Source of the DNA: Burkholderiales bacterium | GTDB lineage: Bacteria > Pseudomonadota > Gammaproteobacteria > Burkholderiales > Burkholderiaceae | Direction: 5' to 3' | Assembly: GCA_947447845.1 (NCBI GenBank) | Contig: CANFNO010000074.1 | Span: forward strand, 1 to 9,144 | Length of the DNA: 9,144 nucleotides | Part shown: positions 1 through 6,328 of the stretch, piece after piece | How the letters are laid out: each line of letters starts with the position of its first letter | How positions within the stretch are numbered: position 1 is the stretch's first letter | The notes under the pieces: generated by a model | What the model saw: the letters and a program-made list of their open reading frames with translations, nothing else | Database searches by the model: none | What the model was told of the DNA's origin: nothing | Position numbers and translations under genes: made by a program

Positions 1-1739
1 GAGTTGTCATCTGCACCATGGAAGAAACCCCGCAGCAGGTTGTAGCGTGCATCACGCTGGTCCTGCACTATGCGTATCACGCGGCGCATTGGTACCCCCA
101 CAAGTGCCAGCGCATGGCTGGCAAGCATGAGTGAACCTTCGATCGCCTCCGGCACAACCTCGGTAGCTCCGGCAGCGCGTAGTTTTTCCAGGTTGTGGTC
201 ATCCTGAGTGCGCACAATTACGGGCACTTGTGGTGCATGCTCCTGCGTGTTGGCAAGTACCTTAAAGGCGGCGGGCTCGTCCAGGTAGGTCACGACTACC
301 GCGCTTGCGCGCGCCAAACCGGCTGCTGTCAATGCCTGAAGTCGCGCGGAATCGCCAAAGGCCACGTTATGGCCGGCGGCGGCTGCCTGACGTACCCGGT
401 CGGGATCCAGGTCCAACGCCATGTAGGGAATATTCTGGCTCTCCAGCATGCGGGCAAGATTCTGGCCGCATCGGCCAAAGCCGCAGATCAAGACATGGTG
501 GTTCACGCCGATGGACTTGCGCGCAATCGTCGTCAATTGAAGCGACTGTTGCAGCCACTCGGTAGAGACCAGACGCATCACGATATGGTTGCTGTACATC
601 ACGACAAAGGGCGTAACCACCATGGACAGCACCATTGCAGCCAGAATCGGATTGAGAAGCGCCGGTGGCACCAGGGCACTTTCACTGGCCAATGCCAGCA
701 GAACAAAGCCAAACTCGCCGGCCTGTCCCAAATAAAGCCCCGTACGAAGCGCCACCCCGCTAGTCGCTCCCAGACTGCGCGCGAGTGCCGTGATTAGCGC
801 TACCTTGAGCAGCGGCGGGATCAGCACCAATATCAACACCAGCCCCCAGTTCTGCAAGACCAGTCGCCAGTCGAGCAACATACCGATGCTAATGAAAAAC
901 AGGCCCAACAGCACATCATGGTAGGGGCGGATATCGGTTTCCACCTGGTGCTTGAATTCGGTCTCGGAAATCAGCATCCCTGCAATGAAGGCACCCAGCG
1001 CCAGACTCAAGCCTGCCTCCTGCGTCAACCAAGCCAAGCCCAAGGTGATGAACAGCAAGTTAAGCACAAACAGTTCTTCACTTTTGCGCTGCGCAACCAG
1101 TGTTAACCAGCGGCGCATGACATGCTGGCCGCCCACCAGCAGTACACCTACCAACACGGTAGCTTTCAAGGCCGCCATGCCGAGTGCAGCTGCCAGGTTT
1201 TGCGCTGATGCGCCTAGCGCTGGCACCAGCACCAGCAGCGGCACTAGCGCCAAGTCCTGAAATAGCAATACGCCCATGATGCGTTTGCCGTACTCGGACT
1301 CCAACTCCAGGCGTTCAACCATGAGCTTGACCACAATCGCCGTGCTGCTCATAGCCAGCGCACCCGACAGCGTAAGCGCTGCTTTCCAGTCCATATCCCA
1401 CAGGTCAGGCAACCAGTCGTTCAACAGCAACATAAAGGCTGTGCCCAGCAGCATGGTCAATGCGACCTGCAGGGTACCCAGGCCCAGCACGTGCTGGCGC
1501 ATGGTGCGCAGCTTGGGCAAATTGAACTCCAGACCGATGACAAACATCAGAAACACCACGCCAAATTCGCCCAGATGCTGTACCGCCTCCACATTTTTGG
1601 ACAAGGCCAGCGCATTGGGACCAATTACCACGCCCACACACAGATAGCCGAGCATGGGTGGCAGTTTCAGCAGCCGACAAATCACCACGCCGAGCACCGC
1701 AGCCAGCAAATACAAAAGCGTTATTTCCAATCCGGACAT
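1..1739 (-). CDS. CPA2-family Kef-type K+/H+ antiporter with RCK (KTN) domain, C-terminus cut by window edge
   Basis: An open frame runs leftward from ATG at 1739 to base 1 without a stop, giving 579 residues. The first ~390 are a hydrophobic Na+/H+-exchanger-type membrane domain. FQDLALVP (160-167) is the Kef signature, SETEFKHQVETDIRP (258-272) and LFFISIGM (280-287) are typical of KefB/KefC/YbaL proteins, and GQAGEFGFVLL (338-348) is another conserved segment. A cytosolic Rossmann-type RCK domain follows: HVLICGFGRCGQ (415-426) holds the GxGxxG nucleotide loop and D443 closes the second strand. Such proteins expel K+ or other monovalent cations in exchange for protons at the inner membrane, gated by nucleotide or thiol adducts. 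An in-frame TAG lies four codons upstream, so this is the only Met start; no clear Shine-Dalgarno precedes it. KefC is about 620 residues, so only the tail is missing. KefB, KefC and YbaL types cannot be told apart here. Confidence 0.93.
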   Translation of the reverse strand, partial: MSGLEITLLYLLAAVLGVVICRLLKLPPMLGYLCVGVVIGPNALALSKNVEAVQHLGEFGVVFLMFVIGLEFNLPKLRTMRQHVLGLGTLQVALTMLLGTAFMLLLNDWLPDLWDMDWKAALTLSGALAMSSTAIVVKLMVERLELESEYGKRIMGVLLFQDLALVPLLVLVPALGASAQNLAAALGMAALKATVLVGVLLVGGQHVMRRWLTLVAQRKSEELFVLNLLFITLGLAWLTQEAGLSLALGAFIAGMLISETEFKHQVETDIRPYHDVLLGLFFISIGMLLDWRLVLQNWGLVLILVLIPPLLKVALITALARSLGATSGVALRTGLYLGQAGEFGFVLLALASESALVPPALLNPILAAMVLSMVVTPFVVMYSNHIVMRLVSTEWLQQSLQLTTIARKSIGVNHHVLICGFGRCGQNLARMLESQNIPYMALDLDPDRVRQAAAAGHNVAFGDSARLQALTAAGLARASAVVVTYLDEPAAFKVLANTQEHAPQVPVIVRTQDDHNLEKLRAAGATEVVPEAIEGSLMLASHALALVGVPMRRVIRIVQDQRDARYNLLRGFFHGADDN

Positions 1740-1779
1740 GTTTTGATACTAGCAAGCGCATGGGAAGGTTGAGGGCCTC

Positions 1780-1787
1780 TATAAAAT
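1780..1787 (+). promoter_or_regulatory. Candidate -10 element (TATAAAAT) for the kdsD operon
   Basis: TATAAAAT lies in the 54-bp gap between the divergent antiporter and kdsD genes. It ends six bases before the kdsD ATG, so a normal start of transcription would fall at or within a couple of bases of the initiation codon. No good -35 hexamer is seen 16-18 bp upstream. TTGATA at 1743-1748 is too far away (31 bp). This is a sequence impression only. Confidence 0.35.
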
Positions 1788-1793
1788 GACCAC

Positions 1794-2792
1794 ATGACAG
1801 TCACCGCACAACCGACCTCTGCATTCGCTCAGCGCGCCATTGACCTGGCGCATGAAACCCTGGAGATTGAGGCCGCCGCAATCAGTGGGCTCATAAGCCG
1901 GGTTGGCGAGCCCTTTGCAAAAGCGGTCGAGATGGTGCTTGCCACCAAGGGCCGGGTCGTGGTGATGGGCATGGGTAAGAGTGGTCACATTGGACGAAAA
2001 ATGGCCGCCACATTGGCTTCCACGGGCACCCCGGCGATGTTTGTGCATCCGGCCGAGGCCAGCCACGGCGACCTGGGCATGATTACCGCGCAGGACTTGG
2101 TGCTGGCAATTTCCAATAGCGGCGAATCGCAGGAAATGGCCGTTCTCCTACCGGTACTCAAGCGCTTGGGCGCCCCCTTGATAGCCATGACTGGCAATTC
2201 GCAAAGCACCATGGCTCAACACGCTGACTTGTGGCTTGACAGTGCCGTCGACAAGGAAGCCTGCCCATTGAACCTGGCGCCCACCGCCAGCACCATCGCG
2301 CAGATGGCATTGGGCGACGCCCTGGCGGTCGCCTTGCTGGACGCGCGAGGTTTCAGAGCCGAAGATTTTGCCCGCTCCCACCCTGGCGGTGCCTTGGGTC
2401 GCAAGTTGCTCACACATGTGAGCGACGTGATGCGAAGTGGCGACGCCGTACCGCGTGTTGCACCCGACGCGACTTTTAGCGAACTGATGCGTGAAATGAG
2501 CGCCAAGGGTATAGGTGCCGCCGCCATCGTAGGTGGCGAAGGCCAAGTTATGGGCATTTTTACCGATGGTGATTTGCGTCGCTTGATCGAACTCGGTACA
2601 GATCTGCGCGCCAACACCGCCTTGAATGTGATGCGGCCCCAACCCAAAACTATTGGTTTGAATGCACTGGCGGTAGAGGCTGCGGATTTGATGGAAAGTC
2701 ACCGCATTACCAGTGTGTTGGTGCTGGACGCTCAGGGCCATTTGTGTGGCGCAGTGACCAGCAACGACCTGATGCGAGCCAAGGTAATCTGA
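1794..2792 (+). CDS. kdsD: D-arabinose-5-phosphate isomerase KdsD (KpsF family)
   Basis: The enzyme interconverts D-ribulose 5-phosphate and D-arabinose 5-phosphate in the cytosol, the first step toward Kdo for the LPS inner core. The 332-residue length matches E. coli KdsD (328). A SIS domain covers about residues 40-180, with MGMGKSGHIGRKMAAT at 58-73. K62, H91, E114, E155 and H196 correspond, by a +3 offset, to residues important in the E. coli enzyme (K59, H88, E111, E152, H193). SHPGGALGRKLL (195-206) leads into two CBS domains (about 211-270 and 277-332) containing FTDGDLRR and ITSVLV. The start at 1794 fits the family N-terminus but has no Shine-Dalgarno sequence. The stop overlaps the kdsC start by one base. 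The KpsF and GutQ paralogues share this fold; the kdsC-lptC context favours KdsD. Confidence 0.97.
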   Translation: MTVTAQPTSAFAQRAIDLAHETLEIEAAAISGLISRVGEPFAKAVEMVLATKGRVVVMGMGKSGHIGRKMAATLASTGTPAMFVHPAEASHGDLGMITAQDLVLAISNSGESQEMAVLLPVLKRLGAPLIAMTGNSQSTMAQHADLWLDSAVDKEACPLNLAPTASTIAQMALGDALAVALLDARGFRAEDFARSHPGGALGRKLLTHVSDVMRSGDAVPRVAPDATFSELMREMSAKGIGAAAIVGGEGQVMGIFTDGDLRRLIELGTDLRANTALNVMRPQPKTIGLNALAVEAADLMESHRITSVLVLDAQGHLCGAVTSNDLMRAKVI

Positions 2793-3337
2793 TGCAGCCC
2801 GTCATCCAGTTTGACCCGCAGTTGTTGCTCAAAGCGCAGGGCATAAAGGTCGTCTTTTTTGATGTCGATGGCGTACTTACCGATGGCGGCCTGCTGTTTT
2901 CTGAACACGGCGAGACACACAAGCGCTTCAACACGCTGGACGGGCATGGCCTTAAGCTGCTGCAAAAGGCAGGTATCACCCCGGCCGTGATTACGGGTCG
3001 CGACTCCAAGCCACTACGCAAAAGGCTGGAGGCGTTGGGCATCACGCATGCCCACTACGGCACCGAAGATAAGCGCCCCGCTGCCGAGCAGACACTCAAT
3101 ACGCTGGGTTTGGAATGGGTCCAGGCTGCAGCCATGGGCGACGATTGGCCTGATTTGCCGATGATGCGGCGCGCGGCTTTCGCCTGTGCCCCTGCCAATG
3201 CACATGTGGAAGTACTGGCCGCAGCACACCACATCACCACCCGGCAAGGTGGCTTTGGCGCCGTGCGCGAACTGTGCGATTTATTGCTGGTGGCCAATGG
3301 GCGCTACGTCGAAATGCTTGACGAGTACAACCGCTAA
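2792..3337 (+). CDS. kdsC: 3-deoxy-D-manno-octulosonate 8-phosphate phosphatase KdsC
   Basis: This cytosolic HAD-superfamily phosphatase removes the 8-phosphate from Kdo-8-P to release Kdo, two steps after KdsD. The 181-residue cap-less protein (E. coli KdsC is 188) shows all HAD motifs: FFDVDGVLTDG (22-32) with nucleophile D24 and acid D26, ITGRDS (67-72), K94 in the YGTEDK segment, and MGDDWPDL (115-122) with metal-binding aspartates. The C-terminal GGFGAVRELCDLLL (153-166) is characteristic of KdsC. The ATG at 2792 is chosen over an in-frame ATG at 2744 because it lies at the TGATG junction with kdsD and is preceded by AAGG at 2781-2784 with 7-nt spacing, and because the family N-terminus fits. 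The longer form would overlap kdsD by 49 bp. Confidence 0.96.
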   Translation: MQPVIQFDPQLLLKAQGIKVVFFDVDGVLTDGGLLFSEHGETHKRFNTLDGHGLKLLQKAGITPAVITGRDSKPLRKRLEALGITHAHYGTEDKRPAAEQTLNTLGLEWVQAAAMGDDWPDLPMMRRAAFACAPANAHVEVLAAAHHITTRQGGFGAVRELCDLLLVANGRYVEMLDEYNR

Positions 3338-3963
3338 TGTGGACAGCGCAATCGATTGCCCGAGAAGCCTGGGATCGTTTTCTTTTGTACCTTCCGCTGG
3401 TCTTCATGGCGGTGCTGGCGTTGGGAAGCTATTGGATGGTGCGCAGTGCGCCACCGATCGCCGAGCCTGTCGTGCCACAGGTGCAGCGCCATGAACCCGA
3501 CTATTTCATGAATGGGTTTGCCGTAAAGACTTTTGATGCCAGCGGACGCATGCGCAGCGAGGTCCTTGGTGACAAAGTACGCCATTACCCGGACACCCAG
3601 TGGTTGGAAATTGACAGCATTCGTATTCGTTCCTTTGATGCCAAGGGAACGCTCACAACGGCTACAGCAGATCGAGGTTTGACCAATGAAGATGGCTCTG
3701 AAGTTCAACTTCTGGGCCATGCCTTGGTGGTGCGGGAAGCCGGTGCAGAGGCAAACAATAAGTCCACCCCACGCATGCAATATCGCAGCGAGTTTCTGCA
3801 TGCCTTCATGAACACCGAGCGCATCAAGTCGCACAAACCAGTGGAGTTGCTGCGTGGTAAAGACAGCTTCAGTGCGGACAACATGGACTTTGACAATGCG
3901 GCCCAGGTTTTGCAGTTGGATGGCCGTGTTCGCGGAACCCTGGTGCCCACGCCCGAGCGCTGA
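3337..3963 (+). CDS. lptC: LPS export ABC transporter periplasmic component LptC
   Basis: LptC is anchored in the inner membrane and passes LPS from the LptB2FG transporter to the periplasmic bridge protein LptA. The 208-residue product (E. coli LptC is 191) has a single N-terminal membrane segment at about residues 14-36 (FLLYLPLVFMAVLALGSYWM) and a periplasmic beta-jellyroll domain. Its opening DYFMNGFAVKTFDASG (55-70) is the typical LptC pattern DYxMxxFxxxxxxxxG. RMQYRSEFLHAFMNTERIKSHKPVEL and the final AQVLQLDGRVRGTL are also characteristic of the family. The ATG shares one base with the kdsC stop (TAATG), implying coupled translation. lptA and lptB do not follow in this window. Confidence 0.93.
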   Translation: MWTAQSIAREAWDRFLLYLPLVFMAVLALGSYWMVRSAPPIAEPVVPQVQRHEPDYFMNGFAVKTFDASGRMRSEVLGDKVRHYPDTQWLEIDSIRIRSFDAKGTLTTATADRGLTNEDGSEVQLLGHALVVREAGAEANNKSTPRMQYRSEFLHAFMNTERIKSHKPVELLRGKDSFSADNMDFDNAAQVLQLDGRVRGTLVPTPER

Positions 3964-3999
3964 GCAAACCTTTCACAACGTCCATTTCTCTGAAAAGCC

Positions 4000-4776
4000 A
4001 TGACGCAACTAGTCTTTATTACCGGAGCGTCCAGTGGCATCGGTCAGGCGCTCGCGCTTCGCTTTTACCGGGCCGGCTTTAGTTTGGCGTTGGTAGCCCG
4101 ACGCGTCGAATTGATGCAGGATTGGGTCCTCTCGCAAGGTTTAGAACCTGCGCGCGTGCGAATCTACAAAGCGAATGTGGCAGATGTGGCCAGTATCGTG
4201 GCCGCTGGCGAGCAATGCATGGTCCATCAAGGTCTGCCGGATGTGGTGATTGCAAATGCTGGCATCAGCATCGGAATGGACACTGGCGTGCGCTCCGATC
4301 TGGATGTGATGGCGAACATTTTTGCGACCAACAACATTGGCTTGGCCGCTACCTTCCATCCGTTTATAGAAAAATTTTGTGCGCGAGGTTTTGGCACACT
4401 TGTGGGTATTGGCAGTGTGGCGGGGATACGGGGAATTCCAGGCCATGGCGCTTATTGCGCCAGCAAGGCGGCCGTAATTGCCTATTGCGAGAGCCTTCGT
4501 GGCGAGTTGCGCTCTAGTGGCGTTGCCGTAGTAACCATTTGTCCTGGCTATGTAGACACACCATTGACGCTTCAGAATCGTTACTCCATGCCGTTTCTGA
4601 TGCAGGCGGATGCATTTGCGCAGCAGGCCTTCAACGCCGTCGAAGCGAGTGTCAGCTACCGCGTAATCCCCTGGCAAATGGGAGCGGTCGCCAAGTTGCT
4701 GCGCATATTGCCCAACTGGCTGTTTGACAGGGCTTTGTCGGGCCGACCACGCAAGCGCCGGGCCGACAAAGCCTGA
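4000..4776 (+). CDS. Short-chain dehydrogenase/reductase (classical SDR), substrate unknown
   Basis: This 258-residue NAD(P)H-dependent oxidoreductase has the full classical SDR set: the cofactor loop TGASSGIG (8-15), NAG (86-88), catalytic N112, S139 in GIGSVAG, and the Y152-x3-K156 pair in AYCASK. PGYVDT (182-187) is the usual post-catalytic loop. The R34-R35 pair after the second strand (LVARR) suggests NADP(H) preference. The C-terminal ~30 residues are hydrophobic then very basic (GRPRKRRADKA), which may favour membrane association. The gene starts 36 bp after lptC on the same strand, behind only a weak GAAAAG purine stretch, so it probably belongs to the kdsD-kdsC-lptC transcript. An envelope or lipid substrate would fit the context, but the sequence does not show it. 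Confidence 0.92.
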   Translation: MTQLVFITGASSGIGQALALRFYRAGFSLALVARRVELMQDWVLSQGLEPARVRIYKANVADVASIVAAGEQCMVHQGLPDVVIANAGISIGMDTGVRSDLDVMANIFATNNIGLAATFHPFIEKFCARGFGTLVGIGSVAGIRGIPGHGAYCASKAAVIAYCESLRGELRSSGVAVVTICPGYVDTPLTLQNRYSMPFLMQADAFAQQAFNAVEASVSYRVIPWQMGAVAKLLRILPNWLFDRALSGRPRKRRADKA

Positions 4777-4887
4777 TCGTCTTATTGCATTACGTGATCA
4801 GACCAATATTTGGCGATTTCTGAAATCGGCTTATCGATTTGGTTGGTTTGAGCTAAGCAAGATTGCCGCTTAGAGGCCGCCAAAAGC
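4777..4887. other. Intergenic stretch with two short perfect hairpins
   Basis: No gene is seen between the SDR stop and the terminator stem. Two small inverted repeats occur: CGATTT-CTG-AAATCG at 4814-4828 (6-bp stem, 3-nt loop), and CTAAGC with GCTTAG at 4853-4858 and 4868-4873 (6-bp stem, 9-nt loop). Neither is followed by a T run, so they are not terminators by themselves. Their role is unknown. Confidence 0.5.
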
Positions 4888-4911
4888 AAAAAGGACCCGA
4901 AGGTCCTTTTT
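4888..4911. terminator. Bidirectional Rho-independent terminator between SDR and RRM genes
   Basis: A perfect 10-bp inverted repeat (AAAAAGGACC / GGTCCTTTTT) closes on a four-base loop. The five-base T run makes it work in both directions. Read leftward the loop is TTCG closed by C-G, the very stable cUUCGg tetraloop. It lies 17 bp beyond the RRM gene stop and about 110 bp beyond the SDR stop, so it probably ends both convergent transcripts. Confidence 0.9.
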
Positions 4912-4928
4912 GAAATATTCAGATCTGC

Positions 4929-5363
4929 TTAGTAGCTAGAACCGCGACCGCCGCCGTAACCGCCGCCACCGCCGCCGGAGCGTCCACCGCCACCGCCGCC
5001 GTAACCGCCGCCACCGCCGCCACCGGAGCGTCCACCGCCGCCGCCGCCGTAACCGCCGCCACCGCCGCCAGCACCACCACCGAAGCCGCCGCCACCGGAG
5101 CGGGGAGGACGGGGTTCCATGGGACGGGCCTCGTTCACAACCAGACCACGACCACCGTACTGCTGGCCATTGACGCCACTGATAGCGGCTTGCGCTTCAG
5201 CATCACTGCCCATTTCCACAAAGCCGAAGCCCTTAGAACGGCCAGTGTCACGTTCCATCATGACTTTTGCACTAGTGACTGTACCGTGTGGAGCAAATGC
5301 TTGCTGCAGGTCTTCATCACGGAAAGAATATGGCAGGTTGCCAACGTAAAGTTTGTTGCCCAT
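4929..5363 (-). CDS. RRM-domain RNA-binding protein with glycine-rich C-terminal tail
   Basis: The 144-residue protein has one RNA recognition motif at about residues 3-80. RNP2 is LYVGNL (5-10), RNP1 is KGFGFVEM (44-51), and F48 and Y6 are the expected RNA-stacking aromatics. The tail (about 89-144) is almost only Gly with regularly spaced Tyr and Arg-Ser, resembling eukaryotic glycine-rich proteins and cyanobacterial Rbp proteins, which are cold-responsive RNA-binding proteins. Binding and chaperoning of single-stranded RNA is the likely role; targets are unknown. The start at 5363 is preferred over an in-frame ATG at 5489: the RRM begins directly after MGN, and a strong GAGGAG (5375-5370) sits 6 nt upstream. 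The 42-residue extension would fall in the leader. The SD lies in an inverted repeat, and a terminator follows 17 bp after the stop. Confidence 0.93.
   Translation of the reverse strand: MGNKLYVGNLPYSFRDEDLQQAFAPHGTVTSAKVMMERDTGRSKGFGFVEMGSDAEAQAAISGVNGQQYGGRGLVVNEARPMEPRPPRSGGGGFGGGAGGGGGGYGGGGGGRSGGGGGGGYGGGGGGRSGGGGGGYGGGRGSSY
4949..5072. repeat. GC-rich tandem repeat (48-bp unit) encoding the Gly-rich tail
   Basis: Two adjacent 48-bp copies begin at 4977 and 5025, both opening with GGAGCGTCCACCGCC; I count two mismatches between them. A partial copy (4949-4976) precedes them. On the coding strand each unit specifies a 16-residue block with one Tyr and one Arg-Ser in a glycine run. The period preserves frame, so copy-number change by slippage would lengthen or shorten the tail without breaking the protein. 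Confidence 0.85.
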
Positions 5364-5402
5364 TAAGGACTCCTCAAAATAACTCAAAACGCGATGGAGT
5401 CC
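5361..5402 (-). promoter_or_regulatory. Leader hairpin that can sequester the RRM gene Shine-Dalgarno
   Basis: In the leftward mRNA, GGACTCC (5402-5396) is fully complementary to GGAGTCC (5373-5367), giving a 7-bp, mostly G-C stem with a 22-nt loop. The downstream arm contains GGAG of the GAGGAG ribosome-binding site, six nt before the ATG. Folding would hide the site; melting or protein binding would expose it. The pairing is seen directly; the regulatory role is inference. Confidence 0.55.
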
Positions 5403-5498
5403 AAAACCGCAATCAACAAACCATTGAAGACTTAAAGCAGACGCGAAACTGACTAAACACCGCAAACTTCCCTGCCAGATTTCTGACAAGGCAATTTG

Positions 5499-5504
5499 AT
5501 TATG
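5499..5504 (-). promoter_or_regulatory. Candidate -10 element of the RRM gene promoter
   Basis: CATAAT read leftward is one base from TATAAT and lies downstream of an A/T-rich stretch (5511-5521) that may act like an UP element. The -35 region (around 5522-5527) is poor. A start near 5492 would give a leader of about 130 nt, unusually long for a small gene and reminiscent of cold-shock leaders. Confidence 0.35.
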
Positions 5505-5516
5505 CGCTAATTTTTT

Positions 5517-5549
5517 AAAAAGTGCCTAATATTTTTTTATTGCACTTCT
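5517..5549 (-). terminator. Possible weak terminator after the sigma/anti-sigma genes
   Basis: Read leftward, AGAAGTGC (5549-5542) can pair with GCACTTTT (5525-5518), an 8-bp stem with one G-U and a 16-nt A-rich loop. The T run overlaps the stem, so few free U residues remain. It starts 15 bp beyond the anti-sigma stop. An alternative hairpin, TTGCAC (5563-5558) with GTGCAA (5545-5540), competes for the same middle arm. Confidence 0.35.
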
Positions 5550-5564
5550 ATCTAAATGTGCAAG

Positions 5565-5762
5565 CTAGTCCGGCGCAGTGTAATTGCGCCACTGTTTCAG
5601 GCTGTTTTTCATGTTCAGCACCTGCCGTTCAAAGCGGGGGCACGCCTTGCAAACCAGCAAATGCAGACGTAACGCTATGCGGTCGGAAAAGGGCAGGGCG
5701 CGATCTTCCCGGGCCACTATCAGAGATGCGGATTCCTTGCAGGTTCTTTTAAGAGGGATCAC
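5565..5762 (-). CDS. Small zinc-finger (zf-HC2/ZAS) anti-sigma factor candidate
   Basis: The 65-residue protein has the zinc-binding anti-sigma signature H34-x3-C38-x2-C41 (HLLVCKAC), with C8 as a possible extra ligand. The GTG start at 5762 forms a GTGA overlap with the sigma stop and gives an N-terminus reading (M)IPLKRTCKE, which I recognise as normal for this family; the ATG at 5801 would add 13 residues inside the sigma frame. It has no membrane segment, so it should be cytosolic, like the redox- or metal-sensing ZAS proteins RsrA and ChrR. It is much shorter than those and has no C-terminal sensor domain. By family and position it should hold the adjacent sigma factor inactive until zinc loss or thiol oxidation. 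A comparable pair, RpoE-MseR, is known in Neisseria (from memory). Confidence 0.82.
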   Translation of the reverse strand: MIPLKRTCKESASLIVAREDRALPFSDRIALRLHLLVCKACPRFERQVLNMKNSLKQWRNYTAPD

Positions 5763-6328
5763 GTTTTTATCATCTTTCCATACCAATTCAACTCCAGGCA
5801 TTCACGCAAACGTAAACGGGCACGATGTAGCTGCACATACAAATTGGTCGATGTCAGTCCCAATTCCTTACAAATTTCTTCGCTGCTGAGCTCTAGCCAC
5901 TCGCGCATCAAGAACAAGCGTGCCTGTACTGGAGGAAGTTGACTGGTACAGACTTCTAGCACTTCAAAGAATTGTCTGCTACATGCTTGCTGTTCCGGGT
6001 TGCCCCAGTCTGCGGGTGGCTCTACAAAATGGCCATCGGCCTTGAAACCGATGTAATCCAATGGATCCTCATTGCTGTCTTCTGTGGGGTCCAACTGGCA
6101 AACTTCTCTACCATGCTGACGCAATGCATCAATGACTTTATGTTTGAGAATGCCGACTAACCATGTTTTCAGCTGCGAACGGTTATCAAAGGCGTGAGGT
6201 TTGGCCAACGCGGCCAGTATCACTTCGGATACAGCGTCCTCTGCCCAAGTCTCGTTGCGCAATTGCAGGCGGGCAAATTTCAGCAGGTATCCGCGTTGAT
6301 CAGCAACTTGTTGTTCAAAGGTCGTCAT
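5759..6328 (-). CDS. ECF-type RNA polymerase sigma factor
   Basis: From ATG at 6328 the product is 189 residues. Region 2 covers about 8-75, with ARLQLRNETWAEDAVSEVILAAL (19-41) for core binding and SQLKTWLVGILKHKVIDALRQ (51-71) for -10 recognition. A linker rich in acidic residues (about 80-112) precedes region 4, where LPPVQARLFLMREWLELSSEEICKELGLTSTNLYVQLHRARLRLRECL (131-178) is the helix-turn-helix for -35 binding. The frame remains open upstream to an ATG at 6436, but the extra 36 residues do not look like sigma sequence and would lie in the promoter region. No strong Shine-Dalgarno precedes 6328. The gene overlaps the downstream anti-sigma gene and is divergent from the bufferin operon, its probable target. 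It resembles the Neisseria RpoE type rather than E. coli RpoE. Confidence 0.93.
   Translation of the reverse strand: MTTFEQQVADQRGYLLKFARLQLRNETWAEDAVSEVILAALAKPHAFDNRSQLKTWLVGILKHKVIDALRQHGREVCQLDPTEDSNEDPLDYIGFKADGHFVEPPADWGNPEQQACSRQFFEVLEVCTSQLPPVQARLFLMREWLELSSEEICKELGLTSTNLYVQLHRARLRLRECLELNWYGKMIKT

Noticed and set aside
195..797. Rightward 200-codon open frame opposite the antiporter gene
   Set aside because: It is antisense to the RCK domain and part of the membrane domain, has a composition unlike a real protein, and no ribosome-binding site.
2148..2741. Leftward 197-codon open frame opposite kdsD
   Set aside because: It is a shadow of the well-supported kdsD frame in GC-rich DNA, with no recognisable domain.
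2744..2791. Upstream start for kdsC at 2744
   Set aside because: It would overlap kdsD by 49 bp; the TGATG junction with an AAGG site at 2781-2784 is far better supported.
4949..5100. CRISPR-like array in the regularly spaced GC-rich repeats
   Set aside because: The units are contiguous, contain no unique spacers, and are simply codons for the glycine-rich tail.
5364..5489. N-terminal extension of the RRM protein from an upstream ATG at 5489
   Set aside because: The 42 extra residues do not resemble RRM sequence, the internal ATG has a strong ribosome-binding site, and the segment fits an untranslated leader.
5763..5801. ATG start of the anti-sigma protein at 5801
   Set aside because: The added 13 residues lie in the sigma reading region; the GTG at 5762 forms a GTGA overlap and gives the usual family N-terminus.
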